A DNA stretch of 64,000 bases from Simmondsia chinensis (lineage: Eukaryota; Streptophyta; Magnoliopsida; Caryophyllales; Simmondsiaceae), in contig JAGTTD010000001.1 of NCBI GenBank assembly GCA_018398585.1, forward strand, positions 30,455,438 to 30,519,437, given 5' to 3'. The first letter of the stretch is position 1; each line of letters starts with the position of its first letter. Position numbers and translations under genes: made by a program. The notes under the pieces are model-generated. The model did not search any database. It saw nothing but the letters and a program-made list of their open reading frames with translations, and was not told the DNA's origin. Positions 11,114 through 21,369 of the stretch are shown one piece after another.

Positions 11114-12443
11114 ATGTCCTCATCCGTAAAGTCCAATGCAACTCAAGAGAGAATTGCGGTCATTGAAAAATGCCTTGATGTCATGACTCGCACATGGCAA
11201 CAAGATCGAGCAAAGGATAAGGAGGAGCAGCACCGCATCAACCAAAACCTTAGATCCTCTTGCCAAAGATTTGAGTCGGAAGTGACAGAGGTTAAAACTT
11301 CAGTAGACATTGTGGCAAAAGCCATAAAGGAGTTACAGCAAGCAATTCGAAGAATGGAGAAAAGGCCGGAGTTAGAACCCGAAATAGCACCGCAAGTTGG
11401 CCCGCACCAAGAAGCTGGAGGTTCCGGTAACTATGTGAGACTTGGTGGTCAAGGGTTGATGCCACCACCGTAGCAGGAACCGAGAGAGGACCTGAGCCAC
11501 ACACACAACATAGAGAACGGAGGCCACAACCATAACAATGGAAGCAATTGGTCATGGCCTGCGCATCATACACCAAAACTGGACCTACCAAGGTTTGATG
11601 GCACTAACCCGAGGGCGTGGATAAGAAAATGTCTCAAGTACTTCCATTGGTATCATGTTCCAGTAGACGAATGGGTGGAATACGCTTCAAGTCATCTCCA
11701 CGACTATGGAGATTCTTGGTTCCATGCCTTGGAATTGAGACATCCTCTCATGACATGGCAATTCTTCATCGATGAGCTATGCAAAAGATTTGGTGACCGT
11801 ACTCTACAAGACGTCCTGGAAGAATTTATTAAAATGACTCAAACAGGATCCGTATGTTCTTCGCTTTGAGGAATTAAAAAGCTGGATGCTGATCTACCAT
11901 TCAACCTTGAGTGAAGATTACTTCGTCTCGAGCTTTATTAGCAGATTGAAATCAGCAATGAGAGCTACTGTTAAGGCCGATAAGCCGCCTGATTTAAGTG
12001 TCGCATTTGAACAAGCACGATTGCCAGAAATTGCAATGGAAGAATTAAAGATCCTCTTGCAACCTGCACACCGACCTGTTCAGGAGTGCAGAGAAGAAAC
12101 CGTGACAAGGTCTGGAGCACCGAGCCTGGTCCAGCAGCCGCAATAGCCTGCTAGTTCGGGTGTCAAGCCAACCATGTCCAGGGAAGGGCAATCCTTGTCA
12201 ACAGGTTCCTCACAACCAAGCCACGACTACGGAAAGTGTTATAGATGTCAGGAACGCTATTTTTCGGGACACAGATGTAAAGAGAAACAACTCAACAGCA
12301 TGGAGGGAGCGGTAGAGCAAGACAAGGACCGTGAGGAGGAAGGAGTGTACCAAGATGAAGAGGAAGATATGGAGGTCTCACTGAATGCCTTGGAAGGGAA
12401 TGTCACACACAACACTTTTAAATTGAAGGGAAGCATTAAATGA
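11114..12443 (+). pseudogene. gag: gag of element H with zinc knuckle
   Basis: The ATG at 11114 opens a coiled-coil-like N-terminal part. The capsid (Retrotrans_gag) core lies at about 11580-11860, with a D-G-x-x-P-x-x-W-I start and a W-x-x-F-x-x-E-L-C-x-R-F motif. The nucleocapsid knuckle at about 12238-12280 reads C-Y-R-C then G-H-R-C. The frame is broken by TAG at 11471, one frameshift near 11850, TAG at 12144 and TGA at 12441; beyond the shift, 11886-12443 stays in one frame. At least two of these stops lie where C-to-T change would produce them. It would form the virus-like particle core of the element. Confidence 0.8.
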
Positions 12444-12449
12444 AGGCCC

Positions 12450-13046
12450 ATGATGATCTTGGTGGATAGCGGAAGCACTAATAGCTTCATTGACGAGAGA
12501 CTAGCTAAGAAACTGAAATTACCAACCCTACCCGCAACAGCAATGACAGTAACAGTGGCAAACGGTGAGGTTCTAATGAGTTACTTAAGTTGTCCAAAGG
12601 TTGGGCAGAAGGTGGAAGGCCAAACAATCGAAGATGACCTCCAAGTGCGGAAGCTATGGGCTAGTGACATGATCCTTGGAGTAGACTGGCTCCAAAAGCA
12701 CGGAGCCATAACATTTGACTTCAAGGCACTTGAGTTCGCATGCCACCAGGAAGGAAAGAAAATCAAGCTACGTGGAATCAAGAAGAAGGCTACCGTGAAC
12801 GCACTAACTGGGAAAAGCATAAACGAGGCCATCAAGAGCCAAGTAGGGGAAATGATTGATCGAATTAGAAGGACAAAAATAGAGGTTGTTAACATTGAGC
12901 CGTTCGGAATCCTAGAACGCCACTGGATCAAACGCAATGGAAGGAGAGTGCGTCAAGTCTTAGTGCAATGGGAAAATAGGTCCAAGGGGGAGACATGGGA
13001 GGATTTATCCGAGGTTCAGAAGCAATTTTCGAACTTCAATCCTTGA
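12450..13046 (+). CDS. Protease-chromodomain fusion ORF of element H
   Basis: An uninterrupted 198-codon frame, in the same frame as the last part of gag. Residues about 3-14 carry the aspartic protease active site (V-D-S-G-S-T-N-S-F) and residues about 73-76 the downstream L-G-V-D-W motif. From about residue 150 it continues into a chromodomain (I-L-E-R-H-W, then V-L-V-Q-W, then T-W-E-D), followed by the F-x-N-F-N-P end typical of chromoviral pol. RT, RNaseH and the integrase core are absent without a break in frame. In autonomous relatives protease starts pol and the chromodomain ends it, so this is an internal deletion that fused the two. Whether the fusion was translated is inference. Confidence 0.75.
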   Translation: MMILVDSGSTNSFIDERLAKKLKLPTLPATAMTVTVANGEVLMSYLSCPKVGQKVEGQTIEDDLQVRKLWASDMILGVDWLQKHGAITFDFKALEFACHQEGKKIKLRGIKKKATVNALTGKSINEAIKSQVGEMIDRIRRTKIEVVNIEPFGILERHWIKRNGRRVRQVLVQWENRSKGETWEDLSEVQKQFSNFNP

Positions 13047-13076
13047 GGACAAGGATTGTTTCGAAGAGGGCGGCAA

Positions 13077-13822
13077 TGTCATGATCCTAGCCATGACATG
13101 GTCCAACGCATCAGCTAAGGCAGCAAACAATAAAGGATAAGTGTTCTTAGGGGTTGTCAAGGAAGGCCAAGCAACCAAGTCAAGACAAGGTTCTGGATGA
13201 CAGCCGGGTCCGTGCCAGGATCTAGAGGTTCGCAGCCAAGTCTCGTCCAGTTCACAGCAGGACCGTGACACTAGTGCAGCAAGACAGTGTCAGGTTAGGT
13301 CCGCAGCGCCCGATAGCCGTACCAGGGCGCCCGTGAGTGTTAAGGGTGTGTCATTCAGCCTCCACGGTCACGGCAAGTCATTCTAACAGCCCCAAGGCGC
13401 GCCTCTACCTGGAATAATCTGGAAGTATCTAGAATAAACAAGGGGGCTGCTCCTTCAACCGCCTTTCCTTCCAAATATTTGAATAATCCACTTTTCCCGC
13501 CATTATTTGAATAATTCATATTGCAATAGCTTAGGAAATTTCTAGAATTAATTGTTAGCTTCCTATAAATAGATGAAATTATACTTGTAATAATCATGAA
13601 ATGAAAAATAAAAGAATTCAAGAGAACAACTCTTAATTTTTCTCATCTAACACTTCTTATTCTTCTCTCTTCTAAATTTCTAATTCTTTTTTCCTCATCC
13701 AAGTCTAAATTCACATTCTTATCTCATCTCAAATTCTCTAAACTGTATTTTTCCCAACTTAATTCTCAATTCACGTTCCAAGTTCTATCCAACGCGAAGT
13801 CACAAATTCAAGGAATGTGACA
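13077..13822 (+). repeat. 3' LTR of element H
   Basis: Starts TGTCATGATCC after the GAAGAGGGCGGCAA polypurine tract (13063-13076) and ends TGACA. It is a close copy of 10191-10966 with a few substitutions and one short deletion. Confidence 0.9.
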
Positions 13823-15110
13823 GTGACTCCATCCGCGAAGGTACGGATTGATCCCTAGATTGCAATTTATTTTTGCCTTTTTTTTTTTTTTGCTTTGGTT
13901 CCCTCATGTAAAAATTCATCTTATAAATTTTTATTTTAAAAAAGTATTTTATTTTATAACCTTTAATTTTTATTCATCTCATGAATAATGTTTGGCAAAT
14001 TAAATTTACCCATCTCATGAATAAATAATTCATCTCACAAATTCTTTGATATTTTTCCGATGGCAACAAAAAATAGAGGCATGCGTTGGAATCTTAGGTA
14101 CAATTTAAATCTTGCTCGAAATGGGTTAAATTAAATACCATCTCATGCAAAAATTTAATTTCCATTTAATGGGACTTAATTCCACTAAATAAATCCCACT
14201 ACACTCTAGACTTAAACCATTTATTCGATATCTAACAAATATGTAGTATTGATGACAACAACCCCTCCATCAGATGTCCATGACAAAGAATATACATAAA
14301 TACTACCATTATCCTTCTCATAGCTTCTCTATTAGTTGCCAACTCTCCCTTCACTGAATAATTCATTTATACCTGAACATATTTGTATCATAAAATCCAA
14401 ATGTCAATTACCTGGAACACTTTGGCCAAGGTTTCCAACTATTCATATACTTATGAATCAATTAAGGAGACATATGTATCTAATACAAGACTGCAGATTC
14501 CTGTATTGAATGCCTGATCTTTGTCACACTTTACGCCGTTGTCTAGTGTACGTGGGAATTATGTCATTTGTTTAGACCTTACTTATAGTACACCAAAGTA
14601 ACCAACATTGCATAGATAAGTCCAGAATACTCTCAGGATTTATAGGTATCACTGAAACAGTACAACAACAATGACTCATCGCGGATAGTGGTCTGCAAAC
14701 AAGTAATGCACATGGTCCAACTCAGTGTCTCAATCTTATTAAACAGACCAACATAACACTTTTGGATCACCATCCACATGACCAAGATAAGCTATCTAAA
14801 CTGTCGCGTTGTACTCTTAGCACACAAGTGGTCCAAACTTTTCTTTGACTATAAGTTTTTCAAACAACAATCCATACCATTTGTTCCAAGTATGTCTGAG
14901 AGTTACTCTTATAAACCACGTAGAACAAACATGTACATTGTAGTCCGAGGACTAGACCCATCTCATGGATGTCACTAAAACTAAAATCGCATGTAGTATA
15001 AATGCTTGCTTACACAAATTTAACAAGAAAACGACTGGAATTCAATTTTATTCATTAATAAAATAACATTTACAAGACAAATTTAGATTTTTAGGACCCC
15101 ATTCCTAACA
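13823..15110 (-). mobile_element. Truncated 3' LTR of a minus-strand copia element
   Basis: Aligns with about 2240-3525 of the first LTR and about 6680-7946 of the solo LTR, and ends in CCTAACA at 15110. Its left part is missing where element H abuts it. On the minus strand it begins TGTTAGGAAT directly after the polypurine tract, so it is the 3' LTR of the copia remnant at 15111-18226. Confidence 0.8.
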
Positions 15111-15125
15111 ATATCCCACTTGTCC
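15111..15125 (-). other. Copia polypurine tract
   Basis: On the minus strand this reads GGACAAGTGGGATAT and is followed directly by the LTR start TGTTAGGAAT. It is the standard priming site for plus-strand synthesis in plant copia elements. Confidence 0.75.
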
Positions 15126-15522
15126 TAAATCTAATTTATTACAACCTTTACACCCATCCCTTCTACGTATAATCTAAAGGTCCACTGAGTCAATTATTCT
15201 ATCTGAACCAATATGCCCTCTTTTGCAACGTTTGAAGTTGCAATGTATTCAGCCTCTATAAGTCAGCAACAAAATACTACTTGACATTCCTCCTAGTGAT
15301 GTTGCCTACTCCAAGGGTAAGGACATGCGCAGATGTTGAACGTCTGGCATCTCTATCTGACAGAAAATTAGAATCAGTATAGCTAACTGCAACTAGCTCT
15401 TCACTTTGAAAGATCAGCATATAATCAAACTGACTTGGCAACCAAATATATACAGCTGATAACACCCCCACAGCATTCCCAATGAGTAGTATATCACTGA
15501 CATACAATACTAAGAAAGTCAC
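15126..15522 (-). pseudogene. Copia RT end fused to RNaseH remnant
   Basis: A minus-strand frame (15277-15522) begins with the RT catalytic block, in which YVDD has become Y-V-S-D. After only about 25 residues it enters RNaseH (S-Y-T-D-S-N-F, then S-D-R-D, then S-T-S). The connection region is missing, so a deletion joined the two. After a stop near 15265, degraded RNaseH sequence (A-E-Y-I-A) continues towards the polypurine tract. The lost RT aspartate and the deletion make it inactive. Confidence 0.8.
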
Positions 15523-15537
15523 TAATTTCTCTTGATG

Positions 15538-16070
15538 TCATATGTACATGCTTGGTTCGTCAACCAATTGCTCAAAATCATAAGACTTAATCACTTTATT
15601 GAATCTAATATTCCATGACCGTGATGCTTGCATCAATCCATATACGGACTTCTTCAGTTTGCATACCCTATGCTCTTGATTCTTGCCAATGAAACTGTCT
15701 AGTTGCACCATACAGAAGTCTTCTTCAAGACAACCATTCAAAAAGGCCATTTTGACTTTCATTTGCCAAATCTTATAATGAGCCGCAATGGATGAGAGTG
15801 TCCTTATAGACTTTAGCGCGGCTACTGGTGCGAAGGTCACATCATAATCAATTCTTTTCCTTTTGGGTAAAACCCTTAGCAACCGGTCATTCTTTGAAGG
15901 TCTTCACATTCCCGTCCACTCCTCTTTTCCTTTTGTAGACCCATTCACATCCAATGGGCTTAATGCCCAACAAGTGCCTCTAGAAGATTCCAAACCTGAT
16001 TAAAATACATATATCCTAACTCATATTTCATTGCGAAGACCCATTGATCAGCACCTTCTTTAACTGCCTC
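15538..16070 (-). pseudogene. Copia reverse transcriptase remnant
   Basis: The minus-strand frame at 15538-15882 carries RT fingers/palm motifs of Ty1/copia: D-Y-D-V-T-F-A-P-V-A, I-W-Q-M-K-V-K-M-A-F-L-N-G, then K-L-K-K-S-V-Y-G-L and A-S-R-S-W. The catalytic aspartate after Q-M is replaced by lysine (QMDVK to QMKVK). Upstream to about 16070 the W-V-Y-K-R-K-R-G-V-D-G block is readable after frameshifts. Confidence 0.85.
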
Positions 16071-16289
16071 ATTTTAGCTAAAAAGATCATATTTAATGTC
16101 GTGGTCAGAAATAAGGCTCCCGCCATTAACCTGTCAGGTGCCTTGATAAATTTCCCACTACTCCTAGGCTCTCGTGTGCCTTAAATATTCTCGACCCTAT
16201 CAGTAGGTGCATCTACTGCACCCACTATGTCCGAAGTTGTGTCTAGTTGTTCAAAATTAGTGTCATTTTCTTTTAACTCCTCTAACACT

Positions 16290-17010
16290 ACTCTATTTTA
16301 GCTTTTGTGGTCTACTACAACATTCTCCTTTTAAAAATTTCATATTTACATTTACAAAAAACTCTTTTGATCAGAAGAACTGTAGGAAATACCACCCTTG
16401 TTCCTTTGGAGTAACCCCAAAAAGAGATTTGTAAAGTAGCATAATTCATCATGGACCTTACCATCTCTAATAATAACCTATTCCTTCATTGCCACACCAT
16501 TCTATTGCCGTGCACCCGGAGCAGAAAGCTGAGATCTCATCCCTTTTGTAGTTAGGAAATCCAGAAACTATCCCAAAACATATTTACCACCTCGATCTGA
16601 TCGAAGCGACTTAACTTGTTTACCTAATTGCTTTTCACCTTCAGCTTTGTACTCTTTGAACTTTTTGAAAGAGTCCGACTTATGTCTCACTCGGTAAACA
16701 TATCCATTCATTGAGGAATCATCAATCAATGTGATGAAGTACTCATATCCACCTCTAGCCTAAACATTCATTGGTCCACTTACATACGTGCGAACCAGCT
16801 CAAGAAAGTCACCAACCCTGTTGCCTTTACTTAAAAAGATAGACTTGGTCATCTTTCCTTCTATGCAGGATTCGTCAACTGGTAATGACATCAAGTCTAA
16901 AGCCTCTGTTAGTCCATCTTTCACTTGTATTTGGAACCTGTTCGAAGAAATGTGACCTAAACGTTGATGCCATGTGTAGACATTTTAGGAGATTGAACGA
17001 GTGAGCTTAT
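16290..17010 (-). pseudogene. Copia integrase and GAG-pre-integrase remnant
   Basis: Reading leftwards, the minus strand shows a GAG-pre-integrase tail (G-H-I-S-S-N-R-F), then E-G-K-M-T-K, then the integrase core (Y-F-I-T-L-I-D-D-S-S, then V-K-S-L-R-S-D-R-G-G). It is joined by a short degraded C-terminal part at about 16330-16430. Stops and frame changes occur throughout. The order protease, integrase, RT, RNaseH is diagnostic for Ty1/copia. Confidence 0.8.
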
Positions 17011-17182
17011 GTTAGATTCATTTAGGAAAATGCAAGATTTTGATTGGAAATAACATGAATAAACCATTTATACATCTACTTTTGAAAATAAGCAATTTAT
17101 TTCTTATAATAACAAATTCAGAGCCAAAATTAATTGAATAACTATTATCCACAAAATGAGACATCGAAATCAAATTCCTGCG

Positions 17183-17560
17183 CTATATATGTACAAATAA
17201 ACAACCCTTTAAAATCAAAAGTCTTCCACCAAATACTAAGCTAACATCTCCTACTCCTAAGACTACTACTCTTGTATCGTCTCTAATGATCAGATACAGC
17301 TTCCCATCATGCAGCCTTCGAGTTAGCCTGAGCCCTTGTAACATATTGAAGATATGGTCAATTAAACCTGAGTCCACACACTAGGAATCTGGTGGACTCG
17401 CAACTGTGCATGACTCAACTAAGTGAGATATCATCATATCTTCACCAGAAGGCTTAGCAGTCTTTGTAAGAAGAGAAGCTAAGTGCTTAGTGCAGTTTTT
17501 CTTCAAACAGTTAGTCTTTCGGCAAAAGAAAAGTGTTTTTAGGCAAAGTAAATTCAAGTG
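17183..17560 (-). pseudogene. Copia protease and gag zinc-knuckle remnant
   Basis: The minus-strand frame 17183-17377 has the protease site with D-S-G intact but the following A-T changed (D-S-G-L-I-D-H-I). The downstream N-x-L-Q-G and C-L-F-V-H blocks of copia protease are also present. Upstream, at about 17480-17530, a cysteine/lysine-rich stretch resembles the nucleocapsid knuckle. Confidence 0.7.
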
Positions 17561-18226
17561 AGTACATTATGTATTAGAAACGAATGAAGTTCACCAGCCA
17601 TATCCATTTCAAAATATAGTAAATGCAAACATTCGTGTAACTGTCTAACAAGAGTCAAATATAATGCAGTAACATCTATTCTTTTATTTTTAGCAAACAC
17701 AATTAATCAGGTATCCATGAAACTGTGCTATCATGCATGCCATGATGACCCAAACACACCACTCCTTACTCCCTGGCAGTAGGGTTGCATGAAATTTGTT
17801 TGGGTGAGAACTATTCTTAATTAACATGTTTTCTTGTAACTCTTACTGAACATGTTTAACTCTTCACTTTAGCTTAGTCTTTAGCCTGACACAACAGAGC
17901 TCCTCGAAAGGCTAATGTATCATGTTATTCAAGTGTAAACCATTACCTAAACCTCCATACAAATGCACGCAATACTCCACGGCAATGTGGTCGCATCACG
18001 TCTTTGCCCTTTGGTTTATCCTAATAGAAGTCTAACCCTGTAATCTGCAAATCGACTTCCTCCACTGGGAGATCTATTGATCTACTATACTACTCGACCG
18101 GTAACAAAGACAGTGAGGTTTCAACAATTGAACCTTGATCCCACTTGGTTTTTGTAAACGAATGGTTTTTAATTAACTTACATTTACAACTTAGATTATC
18201 TCATAATTCCCTTCAAAATCTCATTC
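17561..18226 (-). mobile_element. Non-coding remainder of the copia element
   Basis: No frame is recognisable. The last 45 bp (18181-18226) resemble the leader at about 431-482, so gag, the PBS and most of the 5' LTR were lost between here and 18227. Confidence 0.45.
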
Positions 18227-18354
18227 GAAAATCACATGCAGTACAAATCTCGCTTACACAAATTTAATAAGAAAATGACTGAAATTTCAATTTTATTCAT
18301 TAATAAAATAACATTTGCAGGACAAATTTGATTTTTAGGACACCAATTCTAATA
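18227..18354 (-). mobile_element. 128-bp fragment of the copia 5' LTR
   Basis: Matches the right-hand ends of the other copia-type LTRs (ATCACATGCAGTA through TTTTAGGACAC) and ends in an altered CTAATA in place of CTAACA. It marks the 5' end of the decayed minus-strand copia element. Confidence 0.65.
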
Positions 18355-18386
18355 GTCCCTCAGTCCAAAAATTTGTTCAGTGAATG

Positions 18387-18540
18387 AGGTGAAGTCCCCG
18401 AGTCGTAAAACGATTCATGCCAATGTTAGGAAAATCTGAGGCAAAGTCCCCGGGTCCTAAAATGATTCGTGTCAATGTGAGGGAATTATCTGAGGTGAAG
18501 TCCTCTAGTCCTAAAATGATTTATGCACTGCCTTGGAAAG
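18387..18540. repeat. 53-bp tandem repeat, three units
   Basis: Units of the form GAGGTGAAGTCCCCGAGTCC / TAAAATGATTCATGCCAATG start at about 18387, 18438 and 18492. The following sequence repeats the GGCAAAGTCTCCCAACCC theme once more. No coding function is evident. Confidence 0.6.
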
Positions 18541-19550
18541 GGAATCATGAACAAAGGCAAAGTCTCCCAACCCTCACTATTTATGAAATGGTTTTTGTTT
18601 CGAATTCTTTGCTGACTTTGAATCTTACTTAATTTAGTTAGGCTAAACAACGTCTCGGAAAGGTACTTAGCGTATTGCGAAATCAAACATCGAAAGATGG
18701 TGATGTCATGCAATTGAACAAGTGGGTCAAATGTGGTGAGATTTTTTCCGTTGTTTTACTAACATTTGCTAGTCTCTCATAGTAAAACAATGGGCATGTT
18801 GGTAGATGGCGGGTAGCTGAAATCTTACAGGGCAACGATGATGCCTTGGCTCCCATCTTTGCCTTTTTTTTTTTTTTTTTTTTTTGTCTTAGGTTGATGG
18901 CTAAATGAAGAACCTTTTTGAAGTGCTTTTCGGCCACAATTAAGTACTTTAGTGTTGCTCTTAGTACTTCAAGGAATTCATCCTTCAGGTCATGCTTCAA
19001 ATCCCTTGTAGTAGTATTGCTGCACTTGTTGTTGTTATGGTTGAGTGTTGCCCCAAGTTGTGCATTGTTCCTTGTTGTTAGAGTCCTGATCACTTCCTTA
19101 TCAGAGTAGTTTTTGACGGATATCTTCTCGTAGAGTGTCTCAACCTCTAGTATCTTTGTCGTCAATTGCATATAAATTCCAAGACCTTCGGCTCATTTGG
19201 TTCTTATTAACTTAAAATTCTAGGCTTAACCCAGCAGGGAAGTCCATACTACCATTAAGACCCTTATGAAAATAATTGTCTAAATATATAGAAATTCTAA
19301 GAGTTAAACTTTTATCCATACTTATAACTACACTTGTATCCGAGGATGCTCAAGTATTTCGCAACTGAAGGTTTTAAAGACAAAATCATAGTGAGAAACA
19401 AATTTTGGTGCGGCTTAGCTGAGCTACAAATTGTAATGAAAGTGCACTCAAGCGTAGTTTAGTTTTAAAGGAAATTGTTGCAAATTTTGACTCAATTAAA
19501 AATTCACCAGAACATAATTACAATAAAAATTAATTCCGTTGGAGTGGAAG
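18541..19550. other. Unassigned non-coding sequence with a long T tract
   Basis: Contains a run of 21 T at about 18865-18885. The minus-strand open frame at 18683-19171 crosses that T run as poly-lysine, matches no family and is not called. Confidence 0.4.
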
Positions 19551-19554
19551 TGAA

Positions 19555-20930
19555 TAGAATTACTGCATAAGTTGACATGGTCAGGATTAAAAAAGATTGA
19601 AATCCTTGTAATTAGTGGCTCACCCGGGATTCAAGTGAATTAGGGATGCGAAAATAATTGATTCAATTGGAATTTAGGAATCATAACAAAGGTTGATAAA
19701 AAACTAAATTAGTTAAAACTAATTTGCAGAAGGATTCTAACAAAAATAAACCTGATTAGGGCTTAATTTGAATCAGAATTGTAAAAACAACTGGTCCAAT
19801 CAGTGTTGAATTGAACCGAGATTATGATGAGAATTGGTTTGATACAGATGTAAACAAGGATAATTTAGGTATTGAGTAGTGGGATGTATTTTCCATAATC
19901 AAACTTTAAATTGACCTAGTTATTAGCGATTTAAGACTTGGGGTATAAATAAAATCCTAATTAGTGAGATGAGCTTAAGACTTGATTGATACAAGCTCCC
20001 ACTCTTTCACTGATTCTATGCTTCTTTTTTTGATATCTCGCTACTATCTTCCCCAACCCTACTAATTTTCCTCCCTATTCTTTATTTTATACCTGTAAAG
20101 AGTGATACTATGCCTTATAGTGGAATATTTCTAAATACCATACTTAATAATTATATTAGCTGTTCTGCTAGCTGGATTTTGATTGTTAAGTCCTTTGTAG
20201 ATTGATTAGGTTTGAGCTAAGCTGAGATTGTGACAAAAATTAGTTCAATCGGATTTGAACTAAACTAAGATTGCAACATGAACTAACCCATTTAGGCTAA
20301 AAGTGAGTAGAGATAGCAACAACAATTTCATTCAACCAGGGTTGAGCTAAACAAAAATTGTGATGAAAATTTACTCATTCAGGGTTGAATTAAATAGAGA
20401 TTATAACAATAATTGAATAAATTAGAATTGAACTATACTGAAATTAGACGAAAATTGGCTTAACCGGGATTGATTTGAACTGAAATTGACCGAGATTGTA
20501 ATGAAAATTGGTTCAATCAGGGTTGGACTAAATTAAGATCATAGAGAAAATTACTCCAATCAAGGCTGAACTAAACTGAGAATATGATGAAAATTAGCTG
20601 TTTAGGGTTGAACCAAATAAAGTTTATAGTAGAAATTGACCCAAGTTAGGGTTAAAAGGAATAGAAATTGTAATGAAAATTAATCCTTTAGGTTTTGGTT
20701 AAACTAAGAATAAAATAAAGATTGAAATGAAAATTGACCCTTATAGGGTTGAATTAAAAAAAAGATTGTAAAGGAAACTGACACCTCAAAGATTGTAAAA
20801 AAACATTGTAATGAAAATTGACCCTTATAGGGTTGAATTAAAAAAAGATTGTAAAGGAAACTGACACCTCAAAGATTGTAAAAAAACATTGTAATGAAAA
20901 TTGACCATTTTAGGGGTTTGAAGAAGAGAG
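19555..20930. repeat. Degenerate ~55-bp minisatellite with a recent 84-bp duplication
   Basis: Many diverged copies of a motif like AATTGGTTCAATCAGGGTTG followed by AACTAAACTGAGATTGTAATGAAA, clearest from 20210. At 20726-20809 and 20810-20893 an 84-bp segment beginning TGAAAATTGACCC is duplicated almost exactly, which points to a later local expansion. Confidence 0.6.
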
Positions 20931-20959
20931 AAAAGATTTGAGTCATTTGACCCTGGTAG

Positions 20960-21300
20960 GTGGTGTTGAGTGGTGATGAAGCCTAGCGTGAAGGGTCATG
21001 CCGGGCCACGAGCCACAGCAAGCCACCGGTCAAGGCAAGCTAAGGGTCAAAGCGAGCTAGGTTTTCAGGCGCACTAGATTTTAGGCGAGCCAAGTTTGGG
21101 GCGACCAAGGTTAATCGAGCTAGAAGTAGTGAGAAATAGAGGTGGGGTGGCGAATGTTGGGCAAACCAGCGATGGGGCGACCAAGGTCGGGCGAGCCGGG
21201 CTTGGGCCAGCCAGATGATGCCGATGCCGTTGGTAGTGGTGGAGCTGTGGATGGTGGTGGGTGGTGATGAAGGTTGATGGTAGGTGAAGAGAATGGTAAA
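20960..21300. repeat. G/C-rich short interspersed repeats
   Basis: Recurrent GGGCGAGCCAxG and GGGGCGACCAAGGT motifs, unlike the AT-rich surroundings and similar in flavour to the short motifs in the repeats at 8640-9000 and 23340-23830. Confidence 0.45.
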
Positions 21301-21369
21301 TATTTTAATTTCTAGTCAATGATTATCATGTTTTAATTCTTTTAACATTTTTTACATTAAGTATCATGT

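Larger units (their letters stand above)
10191..13822 (+). mobile_element. Element H: non-autonomous chromovirus-type LTR retrotransposon
   Basis: 3.63 kb, with LTRs of 776 bp (10191-10966) and 746 bp (13077-13822) that share ends TGTCATGATCC and TGACA. It has a PBS, gag with a zinc knuckle, a protease motif and a chromodomain, but no RT, RNaseH or integrase. The left flank (GTTTG) and right flank (GTGAC) do not match, and the left flank is a minisatellite while the right flank is the interior of a copia LTR. One side was therefore probably lost by deletion or recombination. Mobility would have needed enzymes from a relative. Confidence 0.9.

Noticed and set aside
18683..19171. 162-codon minus-strand ORF
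   Set aside because: Includes poly-lysine from a T run and matches no family; probably chance in low-complexity DNA.
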